From assembly GCA_021204025.1 (NCBI GenBank), contig JAJQAC010000065.1, forward strand, positions 1 through 52,092: a DNA stretch of 52,092 bases, given 5' to 3'. The first letter of the stretch is position 1; the number at the start of each line of letters is the position of its first letter. Below the pieces are notes generated by a model. The model was given only the letters and a program-made list of their open reading frames with translations. It was not told where the DNA came from and searched no databases. The translations under genes and the position numbers were made by a program. This DNA comes from Clostridiales bacterium. GTDB taxonomy: Bacteria; Bacillota; Clostridia; Lachnospirales; Lachnospiraceae. Of the stretch, positions 1 through 8,668 are shown in pieces.

Positions 1-280
1 TTGCAAAATAAGGAAAAAATTTCTATTATCTAATCTACGAAGTGGCAAACTCGGGCAGACAACCGGTTTAAAGTAAAGACAGCTTTTTTTCTTACATTTC
101 TTTAAGCTTCTCTTACCTCGCTTGATTTTCCATTTTTTGTCTGGTATACCATGAAAATAGTGAATGGTGGGTCGCAGTCGCCTGATGTTGCGGAAGTGAC
201 TGTGCCCGACGCATTTTATTTCCATATGCTGCCGGGTATTACGGATGCCGGACAGAACAGGAAAGCCAGGAGGTAGAAAC

Positions 281-1153
281 ATGGAAAATAAAAAATACCG
301 TATCGGTGATGTAGCTGAGATGACCGGAGTCAGCCGGGACACGATTCGTTATTATGAGAAACGGGGTTTTCTTCCTTCCCGGCGTGAAGAAAATGGATAT
401 CGGTATTATACACGGGAGGATATCGCGCGGCTGGTCAGTATCCTGTACCAGCGCAGGATGAATCTGCCGCTGGATGATATGGAGAAACTTTGGGATACCT
501 CGATAGAGGGAGCTTCTATCGAGCAGATGCCGGAGATGATTGAGTCTCGCATCGGCAGGGAACAGGAAGCGATCCGCTTTCATGAGCAGGTGATCGCGCG
601 GCTGAAACTCTCGCTCGAAGACTGTCTGAATTTTTGCCGGCACCGGGAAAAGGTTCGTCTGGAGCAGTTCCCGGCAGCTTATATTATCGTGCCGAAGGTG
701 GAGAAGGAACAGAGAGAGGAACTGTACATGGAGTATGCTCACCGTTATCCGGGCATGGATATGATGTATACGATGGAGGAGTATGAACTGGACGCGCAGG
801 CCGGGACGCCGGATATCGCTTACCAGGATACCAGCCTGATCCTGTATCAGAACCAGGCGGAATATGTGGAAGGGTATTCGTTCCCGGAGAAAACTCTTGG
901 ATTGTCGGATGTTTCCTGTGTCTCGCTGTTTCAGACTTCGGATGAGACGAGTCCCCAGCCGGAACTGGTGACGGATATGCTGCAGTGGGCCGCTGCCAGA
1001 GATCTGACGCTGTCGCACAAACTTTATACGATGATCGCGATGCATGGAGTAAAGGATGGGAACTTTGTTTATTATCGGAAACTTTATATACCGGTCGTGT
1101 CGTCAGAGAAAAAAGAATTTTTGACGGATATATATGGGCGGATCGCAGGGTAG
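281..1153 (+). CDS. MerR family transcriptional regulator with C-terminal effector-binding domain
   Basis: A 290-residue protein. Residues 1-70 form a MerR winged HTH (RIGDVAEMTGVSRDTIRYYE, then the KRGFLPSRREENGYRYY wing). A helical dimerisation segment follows, and a C-terminal region of about 150 residues resembles the GyrI-like ligand-binding domains found in MerR multidrug regulators. The family binds spacer-distorted promoters and activates on ligand binding. The start is the ATG at 281 because an AGGAGG (268-273) lies at ideal distance; the in-frame ATG at 245 has no such site. A strong terminator follows directly, so it is monocistronic. No target gene is adjacent on this strand, and the ligand is unknown. 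Confidence 0.9.
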   Translation: MENKKYRIGDVAEMTGVSRDTIRYYEKRGFLPSRREENGYRYYTREDIARLVSILYQRRMNLPLDDMEKLWDTSIEGASIEQMPEMIESRIGREQEAIRFHEQVIARLKLSLEDCLNFCRHREKVRLEQFPAAYIIVPKVEKEQREELYMEYAHRYPGMDMMYTMEEYELDAQAGTPDIAYQDTSLILYQNQAEYVEGYSFPEKTLGLSDVSCVSLFQTSDETSPQPELVTDMLQWAAARDLTLSHKLYTMIAMHGVKDGNFVYYRKLYIPVVSSEKKEFLTDIYGRIAG

Positions 1154-1178
1154 GATACCGGTTGGTATCCTCTTTTTT
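1153..1178 (+). terminator. Rho-independent terminator of the MerR gene
   Basis: Stem GGATACC / GGTATCC (1153-1159, 1164-1170) with a 4-nt loop, followed by TCTTTTTT. It overlaps the last base of the stop codon, so it clearly belongs to the MerR gene. The 220 bases from 1179 to 1399 hold no gene that I can support. Confidence 0.9.
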
Positions 1179-1399
1179 GTTTTGCAGGAAAGTACACATT
1201 ATGGAAGGAAAAGCTCTCCAGGCGGAATCGCACTGCAGCGCTTTTTTCCATTCCGGAAGAAATCAGGCTCCCTTCCCGGCAGATGATATACCGGAAAGAA
1301 AGCCTGTATGATGGGGAGTGTGCATTATGATTGGAGAGGACGTCTGATGCCATTATCCGTCAGACATCCGGGCTTGCTGGCTGTTCATGATCAAGCTGG

Positions 1400-2824
1400 T
1401 TAATCGTCAGAATCTGTCCACTTGGTGGTGCCGACATAGGTCACGATACCGTTTGCGTCGGTGCAGTAATAATTGTCATCGGCGTCTTTGGTGTTGGTCT
1501 TCTTCTTCTGGATCTTGCCGGAGGTGTTGACCAGGTAGGTCTCGCCTTCGTATTCGACTGTGGTGAGTTTCTCGTCCTTGTCTGCTTCCTGACGCTGCCC
1601 TTTGATATAGATGCAGCCGTCGTAGATACCGTTATATCCCGCGCCGCGGTCGTCACCGCTCTTAATAAAGTAATAGTAATAGGATTCGCCATCGATCTCA
1701 AGTGTGGTCGTACCGGTCTTCATGACACCGTCCTTGGGGGTGCTGGCGAAGTAATAGACCTCGTAGCCGTCATCCGCATCTGGAAGATCGCCTTCACTTT
1801 CGATTTCTTCATAACTCTGGATCTCACGGTCATTGACACACATCTTGTAGAGTCCCTCGAGCATCTTGCCGTATTCGTCAAAAGCGTAGTAGTAACCGTT
1901 GAGTTTCTTGATCTGGCTCTTTAAGATCTCGCCGTCCTTCTGTGCGTAATACCAGTAGGTGTCTCCATCCTCATATCCATCGGGATCGAGGGTTTCATCC
2001 GGACTTGCCTGGAACCAGCCGGAGGACTGCCAGCACTGCTCCGGTTCGTTATAGTAGATCATTGCGTCGCTGTCAGACGCAGTACTATCAGCCGGAGTGG
2101 TGACGTATCAGTTAAAGATCGCGTAGCCATCTTCAGAGAAGCGATATTTGCGGCCATTGATGGTCTTGGTGGTATCGCTCACCTTTTTGCCGTTGGTGTT
2201 AAAATAAAACCAGTAATAGCCGTCGAAGTTTTCCAGTTCGCTGTCGTCGTCTTCGACTTCCAGCCGCTGCCACTGGCTGGCCCTCTGAGCGCCGTCTCCT
2301 TCCTCACCGAGATAGTAGACGCCGCTGCGCCAGGCGTCATCGTCCGTGATGCGGTTGGAACTTTCATCAACCCAGCCATAGAGCATCTTTCCTTCTTCAT
2401 CAAAGGCATATCGGGCGCTGTTGATGGTCTTGAAGGCCGTCTTGCCGGAACTGGAAGCAGTATAGGCTTTGCCGTTAGCCGCGAAGTAATACCAGCAGGT
2501 GTCCGCTTCGTCGTCGGCGGCATCCTCATTATCGAGTTCATGCCATTCATTCTTTACCATGGCGCCGGCCTCGTTGACATAATAATAATCGTCGTCGTCC
2601 TCCACCAGTGATTCGGAAAGCAGATATCCGTCGTCGTCCAGCCAGAACCAGTCGTTTCCGGATTTCTTCCATTCATTGGTTACGACGTCCCCGCTGGAAG
2701 TATAGTACTGCCATGTACCGTCCTCGTTCTGCCATCCGCTAGCCGCCCAGGCGCTCATGGAAGAGCCGATTGTCAGAAGCGCGGCCGCGCAGGTGGTCAA
2801 CATGATCTTTGTTCTTTTATTCAT
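1400..2824 (-). pseudogene. Secreted cell-wall-binding repeat protein, interrupted by an in-frame TGA
   Basis: Reading from ATG 2824 (AAGGAG site just upstream), residues 1-27 are a signal peptide (MNKRTKIMLTTCAAALLTIG, then SSMSAWA-A). The rest consists of aromatic and Gly-rich cell-wall/choline-binding-type repeats such as GWQNEDGTWQYY and KTINGRKYRFSEDGYAIF. A TGA at 2110-2108 (codon 239) stops the frame. The same frame continues without a shift for 235 more codons of the same repeat type. In the preceding repeat the equivalent position reads GKMLYGWV; here it reads GYAIFN-stop-YV, so the stop sits where a Trp is expected. I infer a TGG-to-TGA change. The upstream fragment (238 residues) may still be secreted. 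A promoter with an operator-like palindrome lies upstream. The acidic DDDD runs in the repeats are unusual. Function beyond surface attachment is not visible. Confidence 0.8.
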
Positions 2825-2875
2825 ATATCCGGTCTCCTTTTCCACATTTTATCCGTTGTTTCCCCGGATGAGCAG

Positions 2876-2906
2876 AATATAAACCCTCGAACCGTTCGAG
2901 GGTCAA
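2876..2906 (-). promoter_or_regulatory. Candidate promoter with palindromic operator in its spacer
   Basis: On the minus strand, TTGACC (2906-2901) and TATATT (2881-2876) are separated by 19 bases. The spacer is filled by the palindrome CCCTCGAA-ccg-TTCGAGGG (2884-2902), which also overlaps the -35 end. The placement suggests repression of the cell-wall-binding protein gene, 50 bases downstream. The spacer is longer than ideal, so TTTATA at 17 bases is an alternative -10. Confidence 0.5.
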
Positions 2907-3333
2907 GCGAAGTCAGGAAGCTGTAAGGAAGCGTAAGATTTCGTCAGGAGAAGGAGAAAAGATGTAAGTGTTTTGAATGAAACGTCAGTAATCTTTTCTT
3001 TATATAATATAGCCGAAAAGATCCAAGAACAAAAAGGCTTTGGAGCGCGAGGCACAACTGGTCGCGCGGAACAATAAGGATAATGTTAGCTAAGTAAGCG
3101 AACATAGTTTTTCATTGGTCTCATTTGTGCGTATAAACGAGACCGGGAAGTCAAGGTAAGGATCCGGGATAGGATGGCGCATATATCCGCTTGAGAAATT
3201 TATCAATTTTTTAGAGAAACAGTAACGCAGAGTGTCTGCTGTTTCAATATTTATGTTCCATATTACAGGGCAGTCGTTTTCTTCAGGGAGAGTGGCTGTC
3301 TTAAAACCCCGGACAGCGATGAGATATTAGTGA
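2907..3333. other. Gene-free stretch of about 430 bases
   Basis: No open frame here has a ribosome site or recognisable product. It contains a short hairpin (GGTCTC 3117-3122 / GAGACC 3139-3144) and a second GCGCG...CGCGC pairing near 3045-3078. It could hold a small RNA, but I see no promoter that would fix its ends. Confidence 0.3.
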
Positions 3334-3356
3334 AAGGGGGACTCATCGTCCCCCTT
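3334..3356 (-). terminator. Hairpin terminator of the Rpn-like gene
   Basis: Perfect 9-bp stem AAGGGGGAC / GTCCCCCTT (3334-3342, 3348-3356) with a 5-nt loop, seven bases past the stop codon of the minus-strand gene. The T-run after it is weak, so termination efficiency is uncertain. Confidence 0.65.
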
Positions 3357-3362
3357 ACGATC

Positions 3363-4304
3363 TTACAGTTCTGCGTAAATCGCCGGACGTTTTTCCTGAG
3401 GAACTTTTAAAATATCCATTGTCTGTTCAGCAGTCCAGTTCATTGCTTCCATCAGGGTTTTGACATTCTGCACAAGATTTTCCATCTGTCCCTGGCGCAG
3501 AATCGTCTTTGCCTCATATTCCAGAATTTGTCCTCCCATAACCGTTCTCACTCCTTCCTTTACGGCTCCATAATTGGCAGCCAGATTGTCCACGACCTTT
3601 TCTGACATTTCGATCAGTGTCTTTTTAAAGTATGCGCTCAATTGCCCGAGATATTCCAGATGGTCCAGGTGATTTACGATCATTCGGTATTCGGCTTTCA
3701 GCGCATTCAGCTTTTCTTCATTGGTATCGTACTCATTTAACCGTCTGTCATATGTAAAAATGTAGAAAGGCAGCAGGAAAAGAAGATTTTTCTGAAGTAG
3801 TTCGTCCAGCGAATATTTTTGCATTTTGATCGACGGGATCTCATAAGTAAGAGCTTTGTCCTGAAATCTGATACAGATATGCAGATTGTCAGGAGTGTTT
3901 TTCGTGCTTCGCAGATACAGGACAGCACAGTTTGGAATTTCCACTTCCAGGGTATTGTCGATAATTTTGCTCTCGTCCAGCGCAATCTGGGTGGAATATT
4001 CAAAAATTCTCACCAGCATACTGCTGTCCGGGTTTGTCTGGCATTCAAAAAGGTACTTTTTGATATCTGCGCCGATGATGGAAAAATTTGTATCTGTGAT
4101 ACGCTTCTCCTTCTCGCCATCTTGCCGGTTGAGATAGTGGATATTAGGTGAAAACACTATCTTTTCCTTGCCTGTAAACCTCTCGTCAAATACTTCGTTG
4201 ATGAGAGGAATGAGTAACGGACTGCAGTCGTTGGTTAGCGTACGAAACACGTCGTCGTATGGAGTACCTGTATGTACTCCAGTGCTCTTGTCGGCATCCT
4301 TGGC
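3363..4304 (-). CDS. Rpn/PD-(D/E)XK nuclease family protein (transposase-like)
   Basis: About 313 residues. The opening TPYDDVFRTLTNDCSPLLIPLINE and the later IKKYLFECQTNPDSSMLVRIFEYSTQIA match the Rpn/YhgA-like recombination-promoting nuclease family, whose PD-(D/E)XK core uses D...ExQ residues (here the FECQ stretch). Family members are DNA endonucleases, often amplified in gut Firmicutes, and some act in phage defence. The C-terminus (YAAV..GAVKEGVRTVMGGQILEYEAKTILRQG..) is the typical helical tail. ATG 4304 is preferred because AAGGCGG lies 8 bases upstream; ATG 4313 and GTG 4316 are alternatives. A monocistronic minus-strand gene flanked by repeats. Confidence 0.75.
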   Translation of the reverse strand, partial: AKDADKSTGVHTGTPYDDVFRTLTNDCSPLLIPLINEVFDERFTGKEKIVFSPNIHYLNRQDGEKEKRITDTNFSIIGADIKKYLFECQTNPDSSMLVRIFEYSTQIALDESKIIDNTLEVEIPNCAVLYLRSTKNTPDNLHICIRFQDKALTYEIPSIKMQKYSLDELLQKNLLFLLPFYIFTYDRRLNEYDTNEEKLNALKAEYRMIVNHLDHLEYLGQLSAYFKKTLIEMSEKVVDNLAANYGAVKEGVRTVMGGQILEYEAKTILRQGQMENLVQNVKTLMEAMNWTAEQTMDILKVPQEKRPAIYAEL

Positions 4305-4385
4305 CATTGGCATCACCGCCTTGTCTGTAATGTCGCCAGCTGCGGCGCATTCTTCTGGAGTACAAGTTTATACTAACATGGTGCG

Positions 4386-4435
4386 ACAAAATCCGCAAGG
4401 CAAAAAAGCTGCCTCCTACTCGAATCTTTTATAAT
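4386..4435. repeat. REP-like hairpin repeat copy
   Basis: Contains GCAAGGCAAAAAAGCTGCCT followed by CCTACTCGAATC. Two relatives sit near 21398-21430 and 21437-21469 (GAGGCGAAAAAGCCGCCTCC and GAGGAGAAAAAGCTGTCTCC). The pairing parts change together: AGGC/GCCT in the first, AGGCG/CGCCT in the second, AGGAG/CTCCT in the third. This is a dispersed small palindromic element between convergent or tail-to-head genes. Confidence 0.5.
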
Positions 4436-4451
4436 AGCGTTTGTCGAGTCA

Positions 4452-5018
4452 TTATGTGATCCCTGCCACCATCCCGATAATCAGCCGCACCACCCCGCAG
4501 CCGATCATGACCAGGATGGGATTCTTTTTGTATTTGCGCAGAATAAAGAAGGCTGCGACAAAGATCAGGATCCCGATGGCATTGATACTGGCAGGGGTAA
4601 GAGACTCGCCATTCAGAGCCGCCACAAGGAACATGGACAATCCGGCAGAGGCGATCAGGGCGACAACGGCAGGACGAAGGCTGGCGAGGACACTTTGCAG
4701 GGCTGAGACATTTTTATAGCGGGTATAGATATAGGAAAGCAGCGAAACAATGATGCATGAGGGCAGGATGCAGCCAAAGGTAGCGATGATGGCGCCTGCA
4801 AGACCCGCGATACGGATGCCTACGAAGGTCGCTGAGTTGACGGCAATGGGACCGGGGGTCATCTCAGCGACTGTGACGAGGTCGGTAAATTCGCTCATGG
4901 TCATCCAGCTGTGGCTGGTAACAACCTGACTCTGAATCAGGGGGATCGCGGCATATCCGCCCCCGATGCTGAATAACCCTACCTGAATAAAACTTAAAAA
5001 TAACTGCCAGTAAATCAT
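4452..5018 (-). CDS. Chromate transporter, second half-size subunit (ChrA/CHR family)
   Basis: 188 residues, all hydrophobic, with the CHR-family opening FIQVGLFSIGGGYAAIPLI and the internal signature TDLVTVAEMTPGPIAVNSATFVG. Half-size CHR proteins work as pairs that export chromate, or in many anaerobes an unknown anion. Its ATG overlaps the TGA of the upstream half (ATGA at 5015-5018), so the two are translationally coupled. Five or so membrane segments are visible. Substrate specificity cannot be read from sequence. Confidence 0.88.
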   Translation of the reverse strand: MIYWQLFLSFIQVGLFSIGGGYAAIPLIQSQVVTSHSWMTMSEFTDLVTVAEMTPGPIAVNSATFVGIRIAGLAGAIIATFGCILPSCIIVSLLSYIYTRYKNVSALQSVLASLRPAVVALIASAGLSMFLVAALNGESLTPASINAIGILIFVAAFFILRKYKKNPILVMIGCGVVRLIIGMVAGIT

Positions 5019-5629
5019 GCTGCAGCCCCCTTTCTGTGGTTATAGACCTCCAGAGCGATACCGATACCAATAGCGGCCAGGATAATATAGATGACGTTGA
5101 CGCGGAACCATACAGTGGCGATGAAAGCTCCCGCCATGATCAGCAGGTAGACCGGACGCCGTAATCGTATGACATTGCCGGCCATGCCCCATACGACGTC
5201 GAGAATGACAGCGGCGACTCCTGCCTGCATGCCTTTGAGAACGAGGGCCACATAGGGGTTCGTCGCGAAGGCAGCATAAAAAAGAGAGACTACCGATAGA
5301 ATGACGAGAGGTGGGATGATCGTCCCGAATACGGCGGTCAACATCCCGGCGAAACCGGCGACACGCCAGCCAATAAGGATTGCCGCGTTGACTGCGATGG
5401 CGCCGGGGGAGGATTGTGCGAGCGTGGCGAGATTGAGCATCTCGTTTTCATCAATCCAGTGGAGTTCATCTGCGAAGATTCGCTTCATGAAAGTGACGAT
5501 GACAAATCCGCCGCCAAAGGTAAAGCTGCTGATATAGAGAGTTTTCTGAAAAAGAGTGAGGAGAGTCCGCCTCTGATCGGACAAAGACTTCTTTTTCTGA
5601 CAGTTGCTTTGCTGAGATTGTTTACTCAT
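5015..5629 (-). CDS. Chromate transporter, first half-size subunit (ChrA/CHR family)
   Basis: 204 residues from ATG 5629 (GGGAGAA site upstream). The first 20 residues are polar (MSKQSQQSNCQKKKSLSDQR). The CHR core then begins with LFQKTLYISSFTFGGGFVIV and includes LNLATLAQSSPGAIAVNAAI, the paralogue of the motif in the partner. It forms a two-gene operon with the next frame by a 4-base overlap. An upstream in-frame extension to 5821 lacks a ribosome site and family similarity, so I excluded it. Confidence 0.88.
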   Translation of the reverse strand: MSKQSQQSNCQKKKSLSDQRRTLLTLFQKTLYISSFTFGGGFVIVTFMKRIFADELHWIDENEMLNLATLAQSSPGAIAVNAAILIGWRVAGFAGMLTAVFGTIIPPLVILSVVSLFYAAFATNPYVALVLKGMQAGVAAVILDVVWGMAGNVIRLRRPVYLLIMAGAFIATVWFRVNVIYIILAAIGIGIALEVYNHRKGAAA

Positions 5630-5735
5630 GTTGTTTCTCCCTTTATGTATTTCAAAGAGATAACCTCCCTTGAACTGGTAATCGGTCTGAATCGTCATGC
5701 CGCTGATCGGCGAAAATCTGCGTAAAATGAAAAAA

Positions 5736-5754
5736 TTTCTATTCTGGTTTATCC
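5736..5754. repeat. 19-base exact repeat, copy 1
   Basis: TTTCTATTCTGGTTTATCC occurs here and again at 39342-39360, both followed by a similar G-rich stretch ending in AAG. It lies just upstream of the chromate transporter pair. Confidence 0.5.
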
Positions 5755-5963
5755 GGGTCGGGGTAAGCAGTAAATGTTTTGTCGTTCTATATAGATTAAC
5801 ATGACACTTTGGACAATTCAACTAAAATTCGGGATGAGGATATCATTTTTCAGGGGGTAAGGCGCCAATGGTGTCTACACATCGTTTTAGTCAGTCCTTA
5901 ATATATGCCACTGATACGAAGGAACGTTTAACGTGAGAATGCGTTTGAACAGATTCCCTGCTC

Positions 5964-6053
5964 TTTTCTGCATATAAATGTAAATTTTATATGCAGAAAA
6001 TAAGGCTGGATTCTTGATCTTCTGCATATAAAAGAGTAAAATAATAGGCAGAA
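5964..6053 (+). promoter_or_regulatory. Tandem palindromic operator upstream of the Fic gene
   Basis: A near-perfect inverted repeat, TTTTCTGCATATAAA (5964-5978) / TTTATATGCAGAAAA (5986-6000), is followed by a second copy with a perfect left half (6020-6032, TTCTGCATATAAA) and a decayed right half (AATAGGCAGAAAG, near 6043-6055) that abuts the ribosome site. Occupation of the second site would block transcription or initiation of the Fic gene. The most economical binder is the Fic protein's own C-terminal winged helix, but that is inference. Confidence 0.7.
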
Positions 6054-6066
6054 AGAGGTGAATGGC

Positions 6067-7125
6067 ATGAGAAAATTTGATTATTCTTTTCTGAATAATG
6101 GTCTGCTTCCGGCTAATCTGGTGACATTAACGGCCAATATTTCCAGCCTGAAAACAATGGCGGGAGTACGTAAAGAGGAATACAGAACGATTTTTACGGA
6201 GTTAGAAGCTGTAGCGAAAATACAGTCTGTGAAAAGTTCAAACGAGATAGAAGGAATTGTGACCAGTGACGAACGTATCGCGGCGATTGTAAATCAAAAC
6301 AGTGCTCCGTTGAATCATAATGAGGCGGAGATCGCCGGGTACAGAGATTCACTGAACGCGATCCACCTGGGATATCAGTATCTTGATTTCCGTCAGAGTG
6401 ATATTTTGCGGCTTCATGAGACTATGATGTCCATTGCGAGTTATGAGTATGGGGGAAAGTATAAAACTGAGGATAATGTGATATTGGAGGTAGATGCCAA
6501 CGGAAACCGGCGCGTGCGGTTTCGTCCGGTTTCTGCTGCGGAGACGCCGGGTGCAATGGAGCAGATGGAACTGGCATATATGGATGCCAGAAATGATGCT
6601 AATATCAATCAGCTCCTGTTGATCCCCTGTGTGATTCTGGATTTTCTGTGTATTCATCCTTTTCGCGACGGTAATGGCAGGATGTCAAGGCTGCTTTCGT
6701 TATTGCTTCTTTATAAAAATGGATATGACGCTGGGAAATACGTTTCTTTTGAGGAACAGATCAATCATTATAAGGACTGGTATTATGAGGCGCTCCGACA
6801 GTCATCGGAGAACTGGGAATCAAATGAAAACACGTACGTTCCGTTTATTGAAAACTTTCTGTCTACCCTGTATTTGTGTTATAAAGAATTGGATAAGAGG
6901 TTCGTGGTGATTCATGGTAAAAAGATTACGAAGAAATCACGGGTGGAGGCTACGGTATTGAACCAGTTGACACCGATTTCTAAGGCAGAGATCTGTAAGA
7001 TATTGCCGGATGTCAGTCCTACTACGGTAGAGGCTGTTTTGGGAGAAATGGTAAAAAGTGGTTCTGTTCGTCGGATAGGACAGGGACGCGCAACCAGATA
7101 TGTGAGGGGTATAGTTTTTAGATAA
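6067..7125 (+). CDS. Fic family protein, class II (N-terminal inhibitory motif), with C-terminal winged helix
   Basis: About 352 residues. The Fic catalytic motif HPFRDGNGRMSR begins near residue 197; its His and the FxDGNGRxxR loop are intact, so AMP transfer (or another nucleotide/phosphate transfer) to a protein hydroxyl is expected. An inhibitory helix SSNEIEG lies near residues 57-63, the class II autoinhibition motif. The C-terminal 70 residues (VLNQLTPISKAEICKILPDV..TVEAVLGEMVKSGSVRRIGQGRATRY) form a winged-helix DNA-binding domain typical of the Fic/DUF4172-like standalone regulators. GAGGTG at 6055-6060 sets the ATG at 6067; GTG 6058 is less likely. Tandem palindromes upstream suggest autoregulation. 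Confidence 0.9.
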   Translation: MRKFDYSFLNNGLLPANLVTLTANISSLKTMAGVRKEEYRTIFTELEAVAKIQSVKSSNEIEGIVTSDERIAAIVNQNSAPLNHNEAEIAGYRDSLNAIHLGYQYLDFRQSDILRLHETMMSIASYEYGGKYKTEDNVILEVDANGNRRVRFRPVSAAETPGAMEQMELAYMDARNDANINQLLLIPCVILDFLCIHPFRDGNGRMSRLLSLLLLYKNGYDAGKYVSFEEQINHYKDWYYEALRQSSENWESNENTYVPFIENFLSTLYLCYKELDKRFVVIHGKKITKKSRVEATVLNQLTPISKAEICKILPDVSPTTVEAVLGEMVKSGSVRRIGQGRATRYVRGIVFR

Positions 7126-7289
7126 AATATTTGCATCCTTCGAATTCGATGATTTGACTGAGAGAAATATAATAGAATCAGGGCAGACGATGAATATAGC
7201 CTGCTGACTTTGCCTGTATCCAACATAGACAAATAAACAGTTAACGATCAAAAAGGCTACCAGTATCTGAGAAATAAGGAGTGGATATC

Positions 7290-7331
7290 ATGAATACAAT
7301 GCATGATATTATGCGGAATCAGAAGATTTAA
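7290..7331 (+). CDS. Possible 13-residue leader peptide upstream of pyrC
   Basis: AAGGAG precedes an ATG at 7290 at good spacing. The frame encodes MNTMHDIMRNQKI and stops with TAA, 48 bases before pyrC. A leader peptide controlling the pyr gene is possible, but I see no terminator/antiterminator hairpin between it and pyrC, so it may be chance. The surrounding 230 bases (7126-7363) hold nothing else I can support. Confidence 0.3.
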   Translation: MNTMHDIMRNQKI

Positions 7332-7378
7332 AAACGAAATAAAAAGTCTGGAAAAAGTCTGGAATGGAGGAAATAGAT

Positions 7379-8668
7379 ATGCTGGTAATAGAGAATGGCC
7401 GTGTGATCGATCCGAAAAGCGGCCTGGATGAGATTATGGATGTAGTTTGTGATAAGGGAAAGGTACTGGCGATGGGAAGCGGCGCGGCGCGGTCATACAG
7501 GGAAAAGGATGGCGTACGCAGGATCGACGCGGCGGGGCAGATCGTGGCTCCTGGGCTGATCGATGTGCATGTGCATTTCCGTGATCCGGGACTGACTTAT
7601 AAGGAGGATATCCATACCGGAGCGGCTGCAGCGGCGCGCGGTGGTTTCACGACGGTAGTCTGTATGGCAAATACAAAGCCGCCGGTGGACAATATAGAGA
7701 CTCTGGAATACTGCCTTGCGGAGGGGAGAAAAACCGGTATCCACGTCCTTCAGGCCGCGGCGATCACAGCAGGGATGAAGGGTGAGACGCTGACAGATAT
7801 GGAGACATTAAAGGCGCATGGCGCGGCAGGGTTTACGGATGACGGAATCCCGATCCTGGACAGCGGTCTGGTAAAACAGGCGATGGAAGAGGCCGCGAGA
7901 CTGGACGTGCCGCTCAGTTTTCATGAGGAGGATCCCGCGTTTATCCGGGAGAATGGTGTGAATCATGGTGCTGTTTCCGATCAGCTGGGGATCTTTGGCT
8001 CGCCTGCGCTGGCAGAAGATTCGATGGTGGCCCGCGACTGTATGATCGCGCTTCACACAGGGGCGACGATCGACATCCAGCATATCAGTTCAGCGAATTC
8101 TGTGCATATAGTGAGGCTGGCAAAGAGGCTGGGCGCGGATGTGATGGCGGAGGTGACACCGCATCATTTTACCCTGGATGAGACGGCTGTGCTGGAGCAT
8201 GGTACACTGGCGAAGATGAACCCGCCGCTGCGCATGGCAGCGGATCGTGAGGAAATCCTGCGGGGGCTTGCGGATGATACGATTGATATCATCGCGACAG
8301 ATCATGCGCCTCACAGTGCGGAAGAAAAGGCCCGCCCGCTGACGCAGGCGCCAAGCGGTATCATCGGCCTGGAGACGTCGCTGGCTCTGGGGGTCACGAC
8401 GCTCGTGCGCGGGGGAGTTCTGACGCTGCCGCAGCTCCTGCAGAAGATGACGGTAAATCCGGCAAAGCTCTACCGTCTTGACTCCGGGTATCTCGCGGTG
8501 GGACATGCCGCTGATCTGGTGATCTTTGATCCGCAGGAAGCATGGACTGTGGGTGAGTTTGCGTCAAAGGCGACAAATTCCCCATTTGTCGGTGAGACGT
8601 TGTATGGAAAGGTGAAGGCTACCGTCTGCGGCGGGGAGATTGTGTATGAGGAAGAGGAGGCATTATGA
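7379..8668 (+). CDS. pyrC: Dihydroorotase, class I
   Basis: 429 residues. Catalyses the reversible cyclisation of N-carbamoyl-aspartate to dihydroorotate in pyrimidine synthesis. Metal-site motifs are visible: DVHVHFRDPG (HxH), the mid-domain AEVTPHHF, and IIATDHAPHS with the catalytic Asp. MNPPLR is the substrate-binding segment. This is the Bacillus-type class I enzyme. ATG 7379 follows GGAGG (7366-7370) by 8 bases; ATG 7364 overlaps that site and is unlikely. It overlaps the next gene by ATGA. The rest of the pyr pathway is not in the window. Confidence 0.93.
   Translation: MLVIENGRVIDPKSGLDEIMDVVCDKGKVLAMGSGAARSYREKDGVRRIDAAGQIVAPGLIDVHVHFRDPGLTYKEDIHTGAAAAARGGFTTVVCMANTKPPVDNIETLEYCLAEGRKTGIHVLQAAAITAGMKGETLTDMETLKAHGAAGFTDDGIPILDSGLVKQAMEEAARLDVPLSFHEEDPAFIRENGVNHGAVSDQLGIFGSPALAEDSMVARDCMIALHTGATIDIQHISSANSVHIVRLAKRLGADVMAEVTPHHFTLDETAVLEHGTLAKMNPPLRMAADREEILRGLADDTIDIIATDHAPHSAEEKARPLTQAPSGIIGLETSLALGVTTLVRGGVLTLPQLLQKMTVNPAKLYRLDSGYLAVGHAADLVIFDPQEAWTVGEFASKATNSPFVGETLYGKVKATVCGGEIVYEEEEAL

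Noticed and set aside
1-280. A gene or RNA in the first 280 bases
   Set aside because: No frame with a start and ribosome site; only the MerR promoter region is likely.
4260-4279. Palindrome GGAGTACctgtatGTACTCC as an operator
   Set aside because: It lies within the Rpn coding sequence and is explained by its codons.
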